Shown: positions 1 to 8,346 of the stretch, piece after piece
Layout: the number at the start of each line of letters is the position of its first letter
Numbering within the stretch: the first letter of the stretch is position 1
Source: an uncultured Pelagibacteraceae bacterium
GTDB taxonomy: Bacteria; Pseudomonadota; Alphaproteobacteria; Pelagibacterales; Pelagibacteraceae
Direction: 5' to 3'
Assembly (NCBI GenBank): GCA_902603555.1
Contig: CACKVD010000003.1
Span: 1-64,000 of the forward strand
DNA length: 64,000 bases
Program-made: the position numbers and the translations under genes
Notes under the pieces: generated by a model
The model's database searches: none
Seen by the model: only the letters and a program-made list of their open reading frames with translations
What the model was told of the DNA's origin: nothing

Positions 1-7
1 AATAAGA

Positions 8-1156
8 ATGGGCAAAATTTATAAAGCAATGGGCCTTATGAGTGGCACTTCATTAGATGGAGTAGATGTATCTATAATTGAGTCAGATGGTAATAGAGAG
101 TTTTCTTCAATTTTAGACAGGTATTTTGAATATGATAAAGAATTAATTCAAAAAATATTGAGCATTAGGGAAAAAATCACACATACTAATAAATTAGATA
201 AATACTCTAAAGAAATCATAGATTTAGACAGAAAAATCACTTTATTTCATGCTGAAGCTGTAAACGAAACCTTAGTATCGTCAAAATTTTCAGTAGATCT
301 AATTGGTTTTCATGGACAAACAATATTTCATGATTCAGAAAAAAAAATTTCTAAACAAGTTGGTGATGGAAATCTATTATCTCAATTAACAAAGAAAAAA
401 ATTGTCTATAACTTTAGACAAAATGATTTAGCAAATGGGGGCCAAGGTGCTCCATTAGCACCAATTTTTCACAACGTACTTGCAAATAAGATAAATAAAA
501 AATTTAATTTAGGCTTTCCTTTAAATATTTTAAATATTGGAGGTATTTCAAATATTACTTCTACTGTAGATTGGAAAAATTTTTTGAGTGAAAAAAATAC
601 TATTGATGCTTATGATATTGGACCGGGAAATTGTTTAATAGACAAATGGATTAGAAAAAATTCTAAGAAGAAATATGACGATGGTGGTTTAATAGCAAGA
701 TCAGGTACAACAGATGAATTAATTTTAAATCAAGCTTTAGAAAATTTTTCTGAAAATAATAATTATAAAAAATCTTTAGATATTAAAGATTTTGATATTT
801 TTTTTGCAAAAGGTCTTTCGTTAGAAAATGGTGCTGCAACTGTTACTAATTTTACTGCTGCACTTATAGCCAATGGAATAAAATATACTCAAAGAACAGA
901 GCAGGCATCTTTATATAAATGGTTAGTGTGTGGTGGTGGAAGAAAAAATAAATATCTTTTAGAAAGTATAAAAAATAACTTTGAAAACATAAGTATTGAA
1001 CCAATTGATCAATATGAAATAAATGGAGATTTTGTAGAGTCCCAAGCTTTTGCTTATTTAGCTATTAGATCTTTTTTAGAATTACCTATTTCTTTTCCAA
1101 CAACAACTGGATGTGAAAAACCTACAACTGGTGGAATGATTATAAAAAATTTTTAA
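8..1156 (+). CDS. anmK: anhydro-N-acetylmuramic acid kinase
   Basis: AnmK phosphorylates and opens 1,6-anhydro-MurNAc released during cell-wall turnover, giving MurNAc-6-phosphate for peptidoglycan recycling in the cytoplasm. The 382-aa length is normal for the family. Seen directly: the N-terminal ATP-binding signature MSGTSLDGVD, NGGQGAPLAP in the middle, DIGPGNCLID, and a late glycine-rich CGGGRKN. The ATG lies only 7 bases from the window edge, so any upstream operon partner is out of view. The 3' end overlaps the convergent hydrolase gene by 4 bases. Confidence 0.95.
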   Translation: MGKIYKAMGLMSGTSLDGVDVSIIESDGNREFSSILDRYFEYDKELIQKILSIREKITHTNKLDKYSKEIIDLDRKITLFHAEAVNETLVSSKFSVDLIGFHGQTIFHDSEKKISKQVGDGNLLSQLTKKKIVYNFRQNDLANGGQGAPLAPIFHNVLANKINKKFNLGFPLNILNIGGISNITSTVDWKNFLSEKNTIDAYDIGPGNCLIDKWIRKNSKKKYDDGGLIARSGTTDELILNQALENFSENNNYKKSLDIKDFDIFFAKGLSLENGAATVTNFTAALIANGIKYTQRTEQASLYKWLVCGGGRKNKYLLESIKNNFENISIEPIDQYEINGDFVESQAFAYLAIRSFLELPISFPTTTGCEKPTTGGMIIKNF

Positions 1157-1809
1157 TAAAGAGCAGTTTCTTTTTTTATATATTTGTCTAAATATTTTAC
1201 AAGTGAGCTTTCATTTTTTGAAAAAAAATGATTGGCATCTGGAATTGATTGGAACTCAACTTTAATTCCTTTTTGGTCACTTAATCTTTTATTTAATTCA
1301 TTTATATTTTCCACTGGCACTAATTCATCTTTTTTTCCATAAATCATCAATCCAGAAGTTGGGCATGGAGATAAAAAAGAAAAATCATAAACATTAGGTT
1401 GAGGTGAAATAGCAACGAATCTATTAATTTCTGGTCTTCTCATTAATAATTGCATAGCAATTAAAGACCCAAAAGAAAATCCTGAAACCCAACATTGAGA
1501 ATTATCAAAATTTTCTCTTTCAAGCCAATCTAAAGCTGCTGCAGCATCTGCAAGTTCACCTTGACCATTGTCAAACTCTCCATCACTTTTTCCCACACCT
1601 CTAAAATTAACACGACATACAGAAAAATCATTTTCCATAAACGTATTAAATGTTTCCACAACAACTTTATTATTCATTGTTCCACCGTATTGAGGATGTG
1701 GTTGAAGAACTAGAGCTACTGGTGAAGTATTTTTTTTACTTTTAAAATATTTTGCTTCAAGTCTTCCAGCTGGACCTGGGATAAATATTTCTAAAATTTT
1801 ATTTTCCAT
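1153..1809 (-). CDS. alpha/beta hydrolase (dienelactone hydrolase-like)
   Basis: Small cytoplasmic serine hydrolase of 218 aa, about the length of the minimal alpha/beta fold. The nucleophile elbow GFSFGS and a late histidine in DANHFF complete a plausible catalytic triad, with the acid probably in the KKDELVP segment. HPQYGG near residue 40 and the FRGVGKS motif are typical of the conserved bacterial 'alpha/beta hydrolase, COG2945' group. Substrate unknown. It is transcribed divergently from iscR, and a Fur-box-like sequence lies just upstream of its start codon, so iron-responsive expression is possible. Confidence 0.8.
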   Translation of the reverse strand: MENKILEIFIPGPAGRLEAKYFKSKKNTSPVALVLQPHPQYGGTMNNKVVVETFNTFMENDFSVCRVNFRGVGKSDGEFDNGQGELADAAAALDWLERENFDNSQCWVSGFSFGSLIAMQLLMRRPEINRFVAISPQPNVYDFSFLSPCPTSGLMIYGKKDELVPVENINELNKRLSDQKGIKVEFQSIPDANHFFSKNESSLVKYLDKYIKKETALY

Positions 1810-1813
1810 AACT

Positions 1814-1832
1814 GTTATTGATTATCATTCTC
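1814..1832 (-). promoter_or_regulatory. Fur-box-like sequence
   Basis: Read on the minus strand this 19-mer is GAGAATGATAATCAATAAC, which matches the classical enterobacterial Fur box GATAATGATAATCATTATC at 16 of 19 positions (counted by hand). It lies 5 bases upstream of the hydrolase start and about 64 bases upstream of the iscR promoter, so it could control either gene. Alphaproteobacterial Fur/Mur sites can differ from the enterobacterial consensus and the genome is AT-rich, so this remains a prediction. Confidence 0.5.
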
Positions 1833-1895
1833 AAAAAAAAAATAGGTTTATCACAACTGCGTGACAAAATGTTAGTTTTTTTTTAACTATGATAC

Positions 1896-1923
1896 TTGAC
1901 TATTTTAGTCAGGTTTATATATA
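1896..1923 (+). promoter_or_regulatory. iscR-suf promoter with overlapping IscR-type dyad operator
   Basis: A TTGACT -35 box (1896-1901) is separated by 16 bases from a TATATA -10 box (1918-1923). The perfect dyad TGACTA-TTT-TAGTCA (1897-1911) overlaps the -35 and spacer, resembling type-1 IscR sites in which TTGACT/AGTCA half-sites face each other. Transcription would start about 13 bases before the iscR ATG at 1943. This placement fits autorepression of iscR and the downstream suf genes by holo-IscR. It also rules out the longer ORF-track start at 1889, which would place the promoter inside the gene. Confidence 0.75.
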
Positions 1924-1942
1924 CCCAATAAAATATAGACTT

Positions 1943-2368
1943 ATGAAACTAACATCCAAAGGCAGATATGCGGTAATGGCTTTAGTAGACCTGGCTAGAT
2001 TTGATAATATCAACCCAGTTTCTCTAAGAGATATCTCATTAAGACAAGGTATTTCCCTGGATTACTTAGAACAAATTTTTTCTAAACTAAGAAAAAAAGA
2101 AATAGTTCAAAGTGTGAGAGGTACTCAGGGTGGTTATATTCTAAATAGAAAAGCTAAAGAAATAAAACTCACAAATATTTTTGATGCCGTAGATGAAAAA
2201 GTTAAAACTGTACAGTGTAAAAAGGACTCTAAAAAAGGATGCAACGGCAAAGCAACAAAATGCGTTACACACAACCTTTGGGATGAGCTTGAAAATCATA
2301 TTAATAATTTTTTTAAAGAAAAAAGTTTAGAAGATTTAGTAAAAGATAATCTGGAGAAAAGAGTTTAA
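1943..2368 (+). CDS. iscR: Rrf2-family Fe-S cluster regulator IscR
   Basis: Transcription factor that senses Fe-S cluster supply and controls suf genes. From the chosen ATG (MKLTSKGRYAVMALVDLA) it is 141 aa, usual for Rrf2 proteins. The winged-helix domain fills the first ~80 residues (ISLDYLEQIFSKLRK, GTQGGYILNR). Three cysteines follow in VQCKKDSKKGC...KC, equivalent to the [2Fe-2S] ligands of IscR, although spaced more widely (8 and 7 residues) than in E. coli. The stop codon abuts the sufB ATG with no gap. An operator-like dyad in its own promoter suggests autoregulation. Confidence 0.88.
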   Translation: MKLTSKGRYAVMALVDLARFDNINPVSLRDISLRQGISLDYLEQIFSKLRKKEIVQSVRGTQGGYILNRKAKEIKLTNIFDAVDEKVKTVQCKKDSKKGCNGKATKCVTHNLWDELENHINNFFKEKSLEDLVKDNLEKRV

Positions 2369-3811
2369 ATGGATAAAAGAGAAAAAGATATAGAAAATTT
2401 AAAAGATTATAAATACGGTTTCACAACTGATATTGAAAATATTCGAGCCCCAAAAGGATTAAATGAAGAAGTAATCAAATTCATTTCTAATATCAAAAAA
2501 GAACCAAAATGGATGTTAGATTTTAGATTAAAAGCATTTGAAAGATTTAAATTATTGAAAGAACCAAATTGGCAAAAGCCTAAATATCCTAAAATTGATT
2601 ATCAAGATTTGTATTACTACTCAGCACCCAAAAGCATGAAAGACAAACCTAAAAGTTTAGATGAATTAGACCCAAAACTTTTGGAGACTTATAAAAAACT
2701 AGGTATACCATTACAAGAACAAGCAAGACTTAATGGTATAGCAGTTGATGCTGTTTTCGACTCTGTTTCTGTTGCAACTACATTCAAAGGTGAGTTAACT
2801 AAACATGGTATAATTTTTTGTTCAATGTCAGAAGCAATACAAAAACATCCCGATCTTGTAAAAAAATATTTAGGAACAGTTATTCCAATAACTGACCATT
2901 TTTTTGCTACTCTTAACTCAGCAGTTTTTACTGATGGATCATTTGTTTATATTCCTGAAGGAGTTAAGTGCCCGATGGAGCTTTCTACTTATTTCAGAAT
3001 TAATGCATCAGAGACAGGTCAATTTGAAAGAACATTAATAATTGCTGATAAAGGGAGTTATGTGAGTTATTTAGAGGGATGCACTGCGCCAATGCGAGAT
3101 GAAAATCAATTACATGCAGCAAATGTTGAATTGATTGCTTTAGACGATGCAGAAATAAAATATTCAACTGTACAAAATTGGTATCCGGGGGACGAGAATG
3201 GTAAAGGAGGAATTTATAATTTTGTGACTAAAAGAGGACTATGTAAGGGTAAAAATTCTAAGATCTCTTGGACTCAAGTAGAAACTGGCTCAGCAATAAC
3301 TTGGAAATATCCTAGTTGCATTCTTAAAGGCGACAATTCGATTGGTGAATTTTATTCAATAGCAATTACTAATAATCACCAAAAAGCAGACACAGGTACC
3401 AAGATGATTCATTTAGGTAAAAATACTAAAAGTAAAATAATTTCAAAAGGGATTAGCGCAGGATTTTCAGATATGACTTATAGAGGACTTGTTGATATTA
3501 ATTCAAAAGCAAAAAACTCAAGTAATTATACTCAATGTGATTCTCTTTTAATGGGAAATAAATGTGGAGCCCATACTGTTCCATATATTAGAAATAAAAA
3601 TTTTGACTCAAATATTGCACATGAGGCAACAACTTCAAAAATAAGTGAGGAACAATTACATTACTGTCAACAAAGAGGATTAAACCCTGAAGAAGCAGTA
3701 GGATTGATTGTTAATGGATTTTGTAAAGAAGTTCTTCAACAACTACCAATGGAGTTTGCAGTAGAGGCACAAAAACTTGTTGGGATTAGTTTGGAAGGGA
3801 GCGTTGGCTAA
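2369..3811 (+). CDS. sufB: Fe-S cluster assembly scaffold SufB
   Basis: Scaffold component of the cytoplasmic SufBC2D complex, on which nascent Fe-S clusters are built. 480 aa is full length. The right-handed beta-helix core is recognisable from [39 protein letters not shown] and the C-terminal [20 protein letters not shown], ending with [14 protein letters not shown]. The gene starts immediately after iscR and overlaps sufC by one base (TAATG), indicating translational coupling within the suf operon. Confidence 0.97.
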   Translation: MDKREKDIENLKDYKYGFTTDIENIRAPKGLNEEVIKFISNIKKEPKWMLDFRLKAFERFKLLKEPNWQKPKYPKIDYQDLYYYSAPKSMKDKPKSLDELDPKLLETYKKLGIPLQEQARLNGIAVDAVFDSVSVATTFKGELTKHGIIFCSMSEAIQKHPDLVKKYLGTVIPITDHFFATLNSAVFTDGSFVYIPEGVKCPMELSTYFRINASETGQFERTLIIADKGSYVSYLEGCTAPMRDENQLHAANVELIALDDAEIKYSTVQNWYPGDENGKGGIYNFVTKRGLCKGKNSKISWTQVETGSAITWKYPSCILKGDNSIGEFYSIAITNNHQKADTGTKMIHLGKNTKSKIISKGISAGFSDMTYRGLVDINSKAKNSSNYTQCDSLLMGNKCGAHTVPYIRNKNFDSNIAHEATTSKISEEQLHYCQQRGLNPEEAVGLIVNGFCKEVLQQLPMEFAVEAQKLVGISLEGSVG

Positions 3812-4545
3812 TGCTTAAGATAAATAATTTAAATGCAAATGTTGAAAATAAATCTATTTTAAAGGGTTTTTCATTAAACATTAATCCTGGGGAAGTGCAT
3901 GCAATTATGGGCCCTAATGGATCTGGCAAAAGTACATTATCAAACATTTTATCAGGTAAAAAGGGTTACGAAGTTTCTGGGGAAATTTTATTTGAGAATA
4001 AAAATTTATTTGATCTTGAAACAGAGGAACGAGCTCACAAAGGTATTTTTTTAGCCTTTCAATATCCTTTAGAAATACCAGGTGTTAATACTAATATTTT
4101 TTTAAAGACTTCTTTAAATGCAATTAGAAAAGCGCGAGGGCAGAAGGAACTTGATGCAATTGAGTTTTTAAAACTTGTAAAAGATAAAGCGAAAGAATTA
4201 AAATTTGATGAAGAAAAGCTTAATAGACAACTCAACGTTGGTTTTTCAGGGGGAGAAAAAAAGAAAAATGAAATTTTACAAATGTCAATGTTATCACCAA
4301 AGTTATCAATTTTAGATGAAACAGACTCAGGTTTAGACATAGATGCACTAAAGATAGTAGCAGATGGAGTAAATACTCTGAGAAATAAAGAGAACTCATT
4401 TTTAATAATTACTCACTATCAAAGATTATTAGATTATATAAAACCAGATTTTGTCCATGTTCTAATGAATGGAAAAATAATAAAATCAGGTGGTCCAGAA
4501 CTTGCAATAGAATTAGAAAAAAAAGGTTACGAAAGTTTTAATTAA
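3811..4545 (+). CDS. sufC: Fe-S cluster assembly ATPase SufC
   Basis: ABC-type ATPase that drives conformational change of SufBC2D during cluster assembly; soluble despite its ABC fold. 244 aa. Walker A GPNGSGKS lies near residue 34, the signature is GFSGGEKKKNE, and Walker B is LSILDETDSGLD, followed by the switch histidine in ITHYQR. All are intact. SufC-specific features are the FQYP Q-loop and the ETDSGLD variant. It overlaps sufB by one base and is immediately followed by sufD. Confidence 0.97.
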   Translation: MLKINNLNANVENKSILKGFSLNINPGEVHAIMGPNGSGKSTLSNILSGKKGYEVSGEILFENKNLFDLETEERAHKGIFLAFQYPLEIPGVNTNIFLKTSLNAIRKARGQKELDAIEFLKLVKDKAKELKFDEEKLNRQLNVGFSGGEKKKNEILQMSMLSPKLSILDETDSGLDIDALKIVADGVNTLRNKENSFLIITHYQRLLDYIKPDFVHVLMNGKIIKSGGPELAIELEKKGYESFN

Positions 4546-5793
4546 ATGAAAGATCAATTAAAGACAGATTTTGAAAAAATAATAAAAATCTCTGATTTTT
4601 CAAAAAAAGATATTGAGTATAAAAAAGATCATCTTAATAAATTTATTAAAAGTGGTTTTCCAAATAAGAAACAAGAAAATTGGAAATTTTTAGACTTAAA
4701 TCAAATTATTCAAAAAAATATTGGGGAACTTAGTTTTTATAATGATTATTCAATTACCAATAAAGTTGACACATCTATTTTTATTGATGGTTTAGAACAC
4801 AATAAAATTATTTTCATAAATGGCAGAATAGAAAAAATTGATTTTGGTTATGAAGATAAAAATCAAATTGAAATTTATGATGATATTAAAATGGCTGATA
4901 AACTTGATAATGAAAATTCTTTAATTGATTTAAATAATGCCTTTAGGAACAAATGTTATAAAATTTTAGTCAAAAAAGGCTATGTAACAAAAAAACCTTT
5001 AATTGTTTATCATTTAACTAATGAAAAAATGAAATCTAAAAGTATTAATCTAAGATTGGATTTTGAATTAGAGCAAAACAGCTCTTTAAAATTGGTTGAT
5101 TTTTTTAATGATACTGCTGATAAAAATTTTATGAATATGTTTTGCAATTTTGAATTAAGGAAAGATTCAATTCTTAAAAATTACAAAATTGACAAGTCAT
5201 TGAATAAAAATCTTAAGTATTCATTTAACAATATTAATCAAGATAAAAATAGTATTTCAGAAATTTTTATTTTTTCAGCAGGTTCAGATTATTTGAAAAA
5301 TGATATAAATTGTAATCTAAATGGTGAATATTCATCAGCTTTTATTAATGGTATTTTCTCATTAAAAGAAGGTCAGCAACATGAAATAAGATCAAAAATT
5401 AATCATTTAGTTAAAAATACTAAAAGTTATCAATTAATTAAAAGTGTACTTGGAAAAAACTCAAAAGCCGCATATCAAGGAAGAATATATGTAGACTCAA
5501 AAGCTCAGAAGACAGATGGTTATCAACTAAGTAAAGCGATATTATTGGATGAAACATCTGAGTTTAATGCAAAACCAGAATTAGAAATCTACGCTGATGA
5601 TGTTAAATGCTCCCACGGATCAGCCTCTGGAAGTCTTAATGAGAATTCAATTTTCTATTTGATGTCTAGAGGACTAAATTACAAACAATCAAAAGAACTT
5701 CTGATTAATGGCTTTATGTTAGATGTTGTTGAAAAAATCACTGACACAGAAATTAAAAATTTAATTAAAAATATGATTGGTTTAAAAGAATGA
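4546..5793 (+). CDS. sufD: Fe-S cluster assembly protein SufD
   Basis: SufB paralogue that completes the SufBC2D scaffold and contributes to iron acquisition. 415 aa, typical. The N-terminal part is lysine/asparagine-rich and poorly conserved; the C-terminal beta-helix shows the family signature KTDGYQLSKAILL, DVKCSHGSASGSL and the closing segment FYLMSRGLNYKQSKELLINGF. It starts directly at the sufC stop and overlaps sufS by 4 bases (ATGA). Confidence 0.95.
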   Translation: MKDQLKTDFEKIIKISDFSKKDIEYKKDHLNKFIKSGFPNKKQENWKFLDLNQIIQKNIGELSFYNDYSITNKVDTSIFIDGLEHNKIIFINGRIEKIDFGYEDKNQIEIYDDIKMADKLDNENSLIDLNNAFRNKCYKILVKKGYVTKKPLIVYHLTNEKMKSKSINLRLDFELEQNSSLKLVDFFNDTADKNFMNMFCNFELRKDSILKNYKIDKSLNKNLKYSFNNINQDKNSISEIFIFSAGSDYLKNDINCNLNGEYSSAFINGIFSLKEGQQHEIRSKINHLVKNTKSYQLIKSVLGKNSKAAYQGRIYVDSKAQKTDGYQLSKAILLDETSEFNAKPELEIYADDVKCSHGSASGSLNENSIFYLMSRGLNYKQSKELLINGFMLDVVEKITDTEIKNLIKNMIGLKE

Positions 5794-7010
5794 AGATAGA
5801 TAATATAAAAAAAGAATTTCCAATTTTTGATGAAAAAATTCAAAACAACGATTTAGTTTATCTAGATAGTGCTAATTCATCACAAAAACCAAAGATTGTT
5901 TTGGATAGAATAAATGACTTTTATTCTAAACAATTTTCTAATGTAGGAAGAAGTTTGCATTATTTGGCTGTTGCAGCGACAAATTTATATGAGAATACAA
6001 GAGTTTCAGTCCAAAAATATATTAATGCAAAAGATAAAAATGAGATTGTTTTTACCAAAGGTGCAACGGAAGCCTTAAACTTAGTAGCAAATACTCTTGG
6101 TCAAACTATTATAGAGCCAAATGATGAAATTTTGATTACTGAATTAGAACATCACTCAAATTATGTGCCTTGGCATTTTTTGAGAAAATCAAAGAATGTA
6201 AAAATAAAGTTTGCTGAAATCAATGAAGATGGTGAAGTTCCGATTGAAAATATAGAAAAAGAAATAACAAATAAAACTAAAGTTATTGCAATTACACATT
6301 TATCAAATGTAACTGGTTCAATTCTTCCTATAAAAGAAATCACTCAATTAGCTCACTCAAAAGGAATAATTGTTGTGGTAGATGGATGTCAAGGAGGACC
6401 TCATCTTAAATTAGATATGCAGGATTTAGATTGTGATTTTTATGCTATTTCATGTCACAAAATGTACGGACCAACAGGATTAGGAGTTTTGTATGGAAAA
6501 AAGAAATGGCTTGAACAACTTCCTCCTTATCAAGGTGGAGGTGGTATGATTAATGAGGTTAAAAAGGATAGAATTTCATATGGAGAACTTCCAAATAAAT
6601 ATGAGGCTGGAACAATGGCAACAGCACAAGTAATTGCTTTTGATAAGTCAATAAAGTTTTTAGAAAGTATTGGAATTGAGAATATTATAAAACATGAAAA
6701 AGAATTAATTGAGTATGGTCAAGAAATTTTACAAAAAAATAATTCTGTTAAATTAATAGGAAATCCAAAAGAACGTGGTGGGGTATTATCATTTACTATT
6801 AAAGGTATTCATCCTCATGATATAGCAACAATTTTAGATGAAACTGGAGTAGCTATTAGGGCAGGTCATCACTGCTGTCAAATACTTCATGATAAATTAG
6901 GTATCCCGGCAAGTGCAAGAGCATCTTTAGGCGTTTATAACACCAAAGATGATTTAGATAAATTAAATGATGGAATTAATAATTGTAAAAAAATTTTTGA
7001 TTTAAAATGA
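5790..7010 (+). CDS. sufS: cysteine desulfurase SufS
   Basis: PLP-dependent type II cysteine desulfurase that removes sulfur from cysteine as a persulfide for SUF. 406 aa. The PLP lysine lies in AISCHKMYGPTGLG, and the catalytic cysteine in the short class II loop RAGHHCCQ, which has two adjacent Cys. TELEHHSNYVPW and VDGCQGGPHLKLD are other family motifs. It overlaps sufD and sufU by 4 bases each. The expected sulfur acceptor is the SufU product encoded next; no sufE gene is seen in this window. Confidence 0.96.
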   Translation: MKIDNIKKEFPIFDEKIQNNDLVYLDSANSSQKPKIVLDRINDFYSKQFSNVGRSLHYLAVAATNLYENTRVSVQKYINAKDKNEIVFTKGATEALNLVANTLGQTIIEPNDEILITELEHHSNYVPWHFLRKSKNVKIKFAEINEDGEVPIENIEKEITNKTKVIAITHLSNVTGSILPIKEITQLAHSKGIIVVVDGCQGGPHLKLDMQDLDCDFYAISCHKMYGPTGLGVLYGKKKWLEQLPPYQGGGGMINEVKKDRISYGELPNKYEAGTMATAQVIAFDKSIKFLESIGIENIIKHEKELIEYGQEILQKNNSVKLIGNPKERGGVLSFTIKGIHPHDIATILDETGVAIRAGHHCCQILHDKLGIPASARASLGVYNTKDDLDKLNDGINNCKKIFDLK

Positions 7011-7471
7011 ATTTAAAAGAACTTTATCAAGAAATAATTTTAGAACACGGAAAAAATCCTAGAAATTTAGGAAAAACTGAAAACTTTAATAAAGATGCAA
7101 AAGGAAATAATCCGTTATGTGGTGATAATGTTCATGTTTATTTAAAACTTAACGATCAAAGAAAAGTTGAAGATATTTCTTTTGAAGGAAGTGGTTGTGC
7201 TATTTCAATGGCATCAGCATCAATAATGACTGATTTAATAAAAGGAAAAAGTGATAACGAAGCTAAGGAAATTATTGAAGACTTTTTAGGAATGATAAAA
7301 AAAAATCCAGAATTAAAAACAAATTTATTAAAAGAAGATGATAAAACTAAATTAATGTGTTTATCAGGAGTTAAACAATACCCAATGAGAGTTAAATGTG
7401 CTACTTTATCTTGGCATACTTTAGTTTCTGCCATGGAAAATGAAGGCAAAGAAGTAAGCACTGAAAGTTAA
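7007..7471 (+). CDS. sufU: SUF sulfur-acceptor/scaffold protein SufU
   Basis: IscU/SufU-family protein of 154 aa that takes persulfide sulfur from SufS and passes it to SufBCD. The first ligand motif NPLCGD, the second Cys in GSGCAISMASAS, and the third in RVKCATLSWHTL are present. The roughly 20-residue insertion between the second and third Cys, and loss of the IscU LPPVK motif, place it with zinc-containing SufU rather than IscU. It overlaps sufS by 4 bases. Confidence 0.92.
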   Translation: MNLKELYQEIILEHGKNPRNLGKTENFNKDAKGNNPLCGDNVHVYLKLNDQRKVEDISFEGSGCAISMASASIMTDLIKGKSDNEAKEIIEDFLGMIKKNPELKTNLLKEDDKTKLMCLSGVKQYPMRVKCATLSWHTLVSAMENEGKEVSTES

Positions 7472-7477
7472 TTATGT

Positions 7478-7774
7478 ATGGAAATAAAGAATAAAATTAT
7501 TGAAGAGATCAGAAAAATTTATGATCCAGAATTACCAGTGAATATTTATGAACTAGGTTTAATATATGATATTAAAGTAGATGGACGAAAAGCTGAAATT
7601 AAAATGACATTAACTACACCCAACTGTCCTGTTGCAGAAAGTTTACCCAAAGAAGTTAAAGAAGGTGCTATGCAAGTAGATGGAATAGATGACGTAGATC
7701 TTCAGTTAGTCTGGGATCCCCCTTGGACCAAAGATATGATGTCTGACGCTGCAAAGTTGGAGCTAAATTTATAA
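7478..7774 (+). CDS. sufT: SUF-associated MIP18/DUF59 protein (SufT-like)
   Basis: 98-aa MIP18-family protein involved in Fe-S cluster maturation or transfer. Family motifs seen: IRKIYDPELPVNIYELGLIYDI at the N-terminus, the single conserved cysteine in TTPNCPVAESLP, and LVWDPPWTKDMMSDAAKLEL at the end. It corresponds to the short stand-alone SUF59 form rather than the long SufT with an extra N-terminal domain. It follows sufU by 6 bases and overlaps the IscA-type gene by one base, supporting SUF membership. The symbol is used loosely. Confidence 0.88.
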   Translation: MEIKNKIIEEIRKIYDPELPVNIYELGLIYDIKVDGRKAEIKMTLTTPNCPVAESLPKEVKEGAMQVDGIDDVDLQLVWDPPWTKDMMSDAAKLELNL

Positions 7775-8109
7775 TGAATGCTATAATTAAACTCAGTGAT
7801 AATGCTGCCTCAAGAATTAAAGAAATAATGTCAGGTGCCCAAAAAGATTCTATTGGTGTTAGGGTTTCGGTTAAATCAGGTGGATGTGCTGGCATGTCAT
7901 ATGTAATGGAATATTCAAAAGAAATAAATCCAAACGATGAAGTAATTGAGGACAAAGGTGTTAGAGTTTTTATAGATTCTGCAGCTGTAATGTATTTATT
8001 AGGAACTGAAATGGATTATAAAAAAGAGGAATTTTCCTCGTCTTTTGTTTTTAATAACCCCAATGAAACCGAGAGGTGTGGTTGTGGGGAGTCTTTTAAA
8101 ATAGACTAA
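7774..8109 (+). CDS. sufA: A-type Fe-S carrier protein (SufA/IscA/HesB)
   Basis: 111-aa carrier that receives clusters from SufBCD and delivers them to apo-proteins. The three invariant cysteines are visible: one in KSGGCAGMSYVMEY and the pair in the C-terminal CGCGESF. FNNPNETERCGCGESF is the standard HesB/IscA tail. It overlaps sufT by one base and is the last gene of the iscR-suf operon; no clear terminator follows. It could equally be named ErpA; genome position suggests SufA. Confidence 0.92.
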   Translation: MNAIIKLSDNAASRIKEIMSGAQKDSIGVRVSVKSGGCAGMSYVMEYSKEINPNDEVIEDKGVRVFIDSAAVMYLLGTEMDYKKEEFSSSFVFNNPNETERCGCGESFKID

Positions 8110-8128
8110 TTAACAATATCCCATAAGT

Positions 8129-8156
8129 TGCATAGCAGTATTGCATAATATGCATA
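8129..8156. promoter_or_regulatory. TGCATA triple repeat with a TGCA-N9-TGCA dyad
   Basis: TGCATA occurs three times at 8129, 8142 and 8151 in the gap between sufA and the 56-aa ORF. The first two create TGCA-N9-TGCA over 17 bases, the spacing of NtrC half-sites (TGCAC-N7-GTGCA). A further TGCATA occurs on the minus strand at 9831-9836 upstream of glnA. No sigma-54 -24/-12 element is apparent. A nitrogen-regulatory role is speculative. Confidence 0.3.
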
Positions 8157-8175
8157 ACTAGTATATGATTCTTTT

Positions 8176-8346
8176 ATGAATAAATTTGAATTTAAAAATC
8201 TTGTTAAAAACCTAAAAGATTCTTTAAAAGAAAAAACTTTTTTTAAAGATCTTCGAAAAGAAGTTAATACTGGTGCTAATGGTACCCAGGATTACGTAGT
8301 TAAAAAAGGTGCTAACAAAGATACAGTTGCTTCAACAAGACAGTAA
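8176..8346 (+). CDS. small basic hypothetical protein (56 aa)
   Basis: Not in the ORF track because of its size. ATG at 8176 opens 56 codons encoding MNKFEFKNLVKNLKDSLKEK followed by a Gly/Asn-rich centre (NTGANGTQDYVVKKGANKD) and ending VASTRQ. No signal peptide or membrane segment is visible; the N-terminal half is likely an amphipathic, Lys-rich helix. The stop codon (8344-8346) directly abuts the stop of convergent glnA (8347), a fit that suggests both are genuine. No family recognised. Confidence 0.55.
   Translation: MNKFEFKNLVKNLKDSLKEKTFFKDLRKEVNTGANGTQDYVVKKGANKDTVASTRQ

Noticed and set aside
1889-1942. Longer iscR start in the ORF track
   Set aside because: It would include the -35/-10 boxes and the operator-like dyad, and adds residues absent from Rrf2 proteins.
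4059-4340. Minus-strand 93-aa ORF inside sufC
   Set aside because: Ser/Phe-rich antisense shadow of the Walker/signature region.
8110-8175. Sigma-54 promoter near the TGCA-N9-TGCA motif
   Set aside because: No GG-N10-GC spaced -24/-12 element found on either strand.
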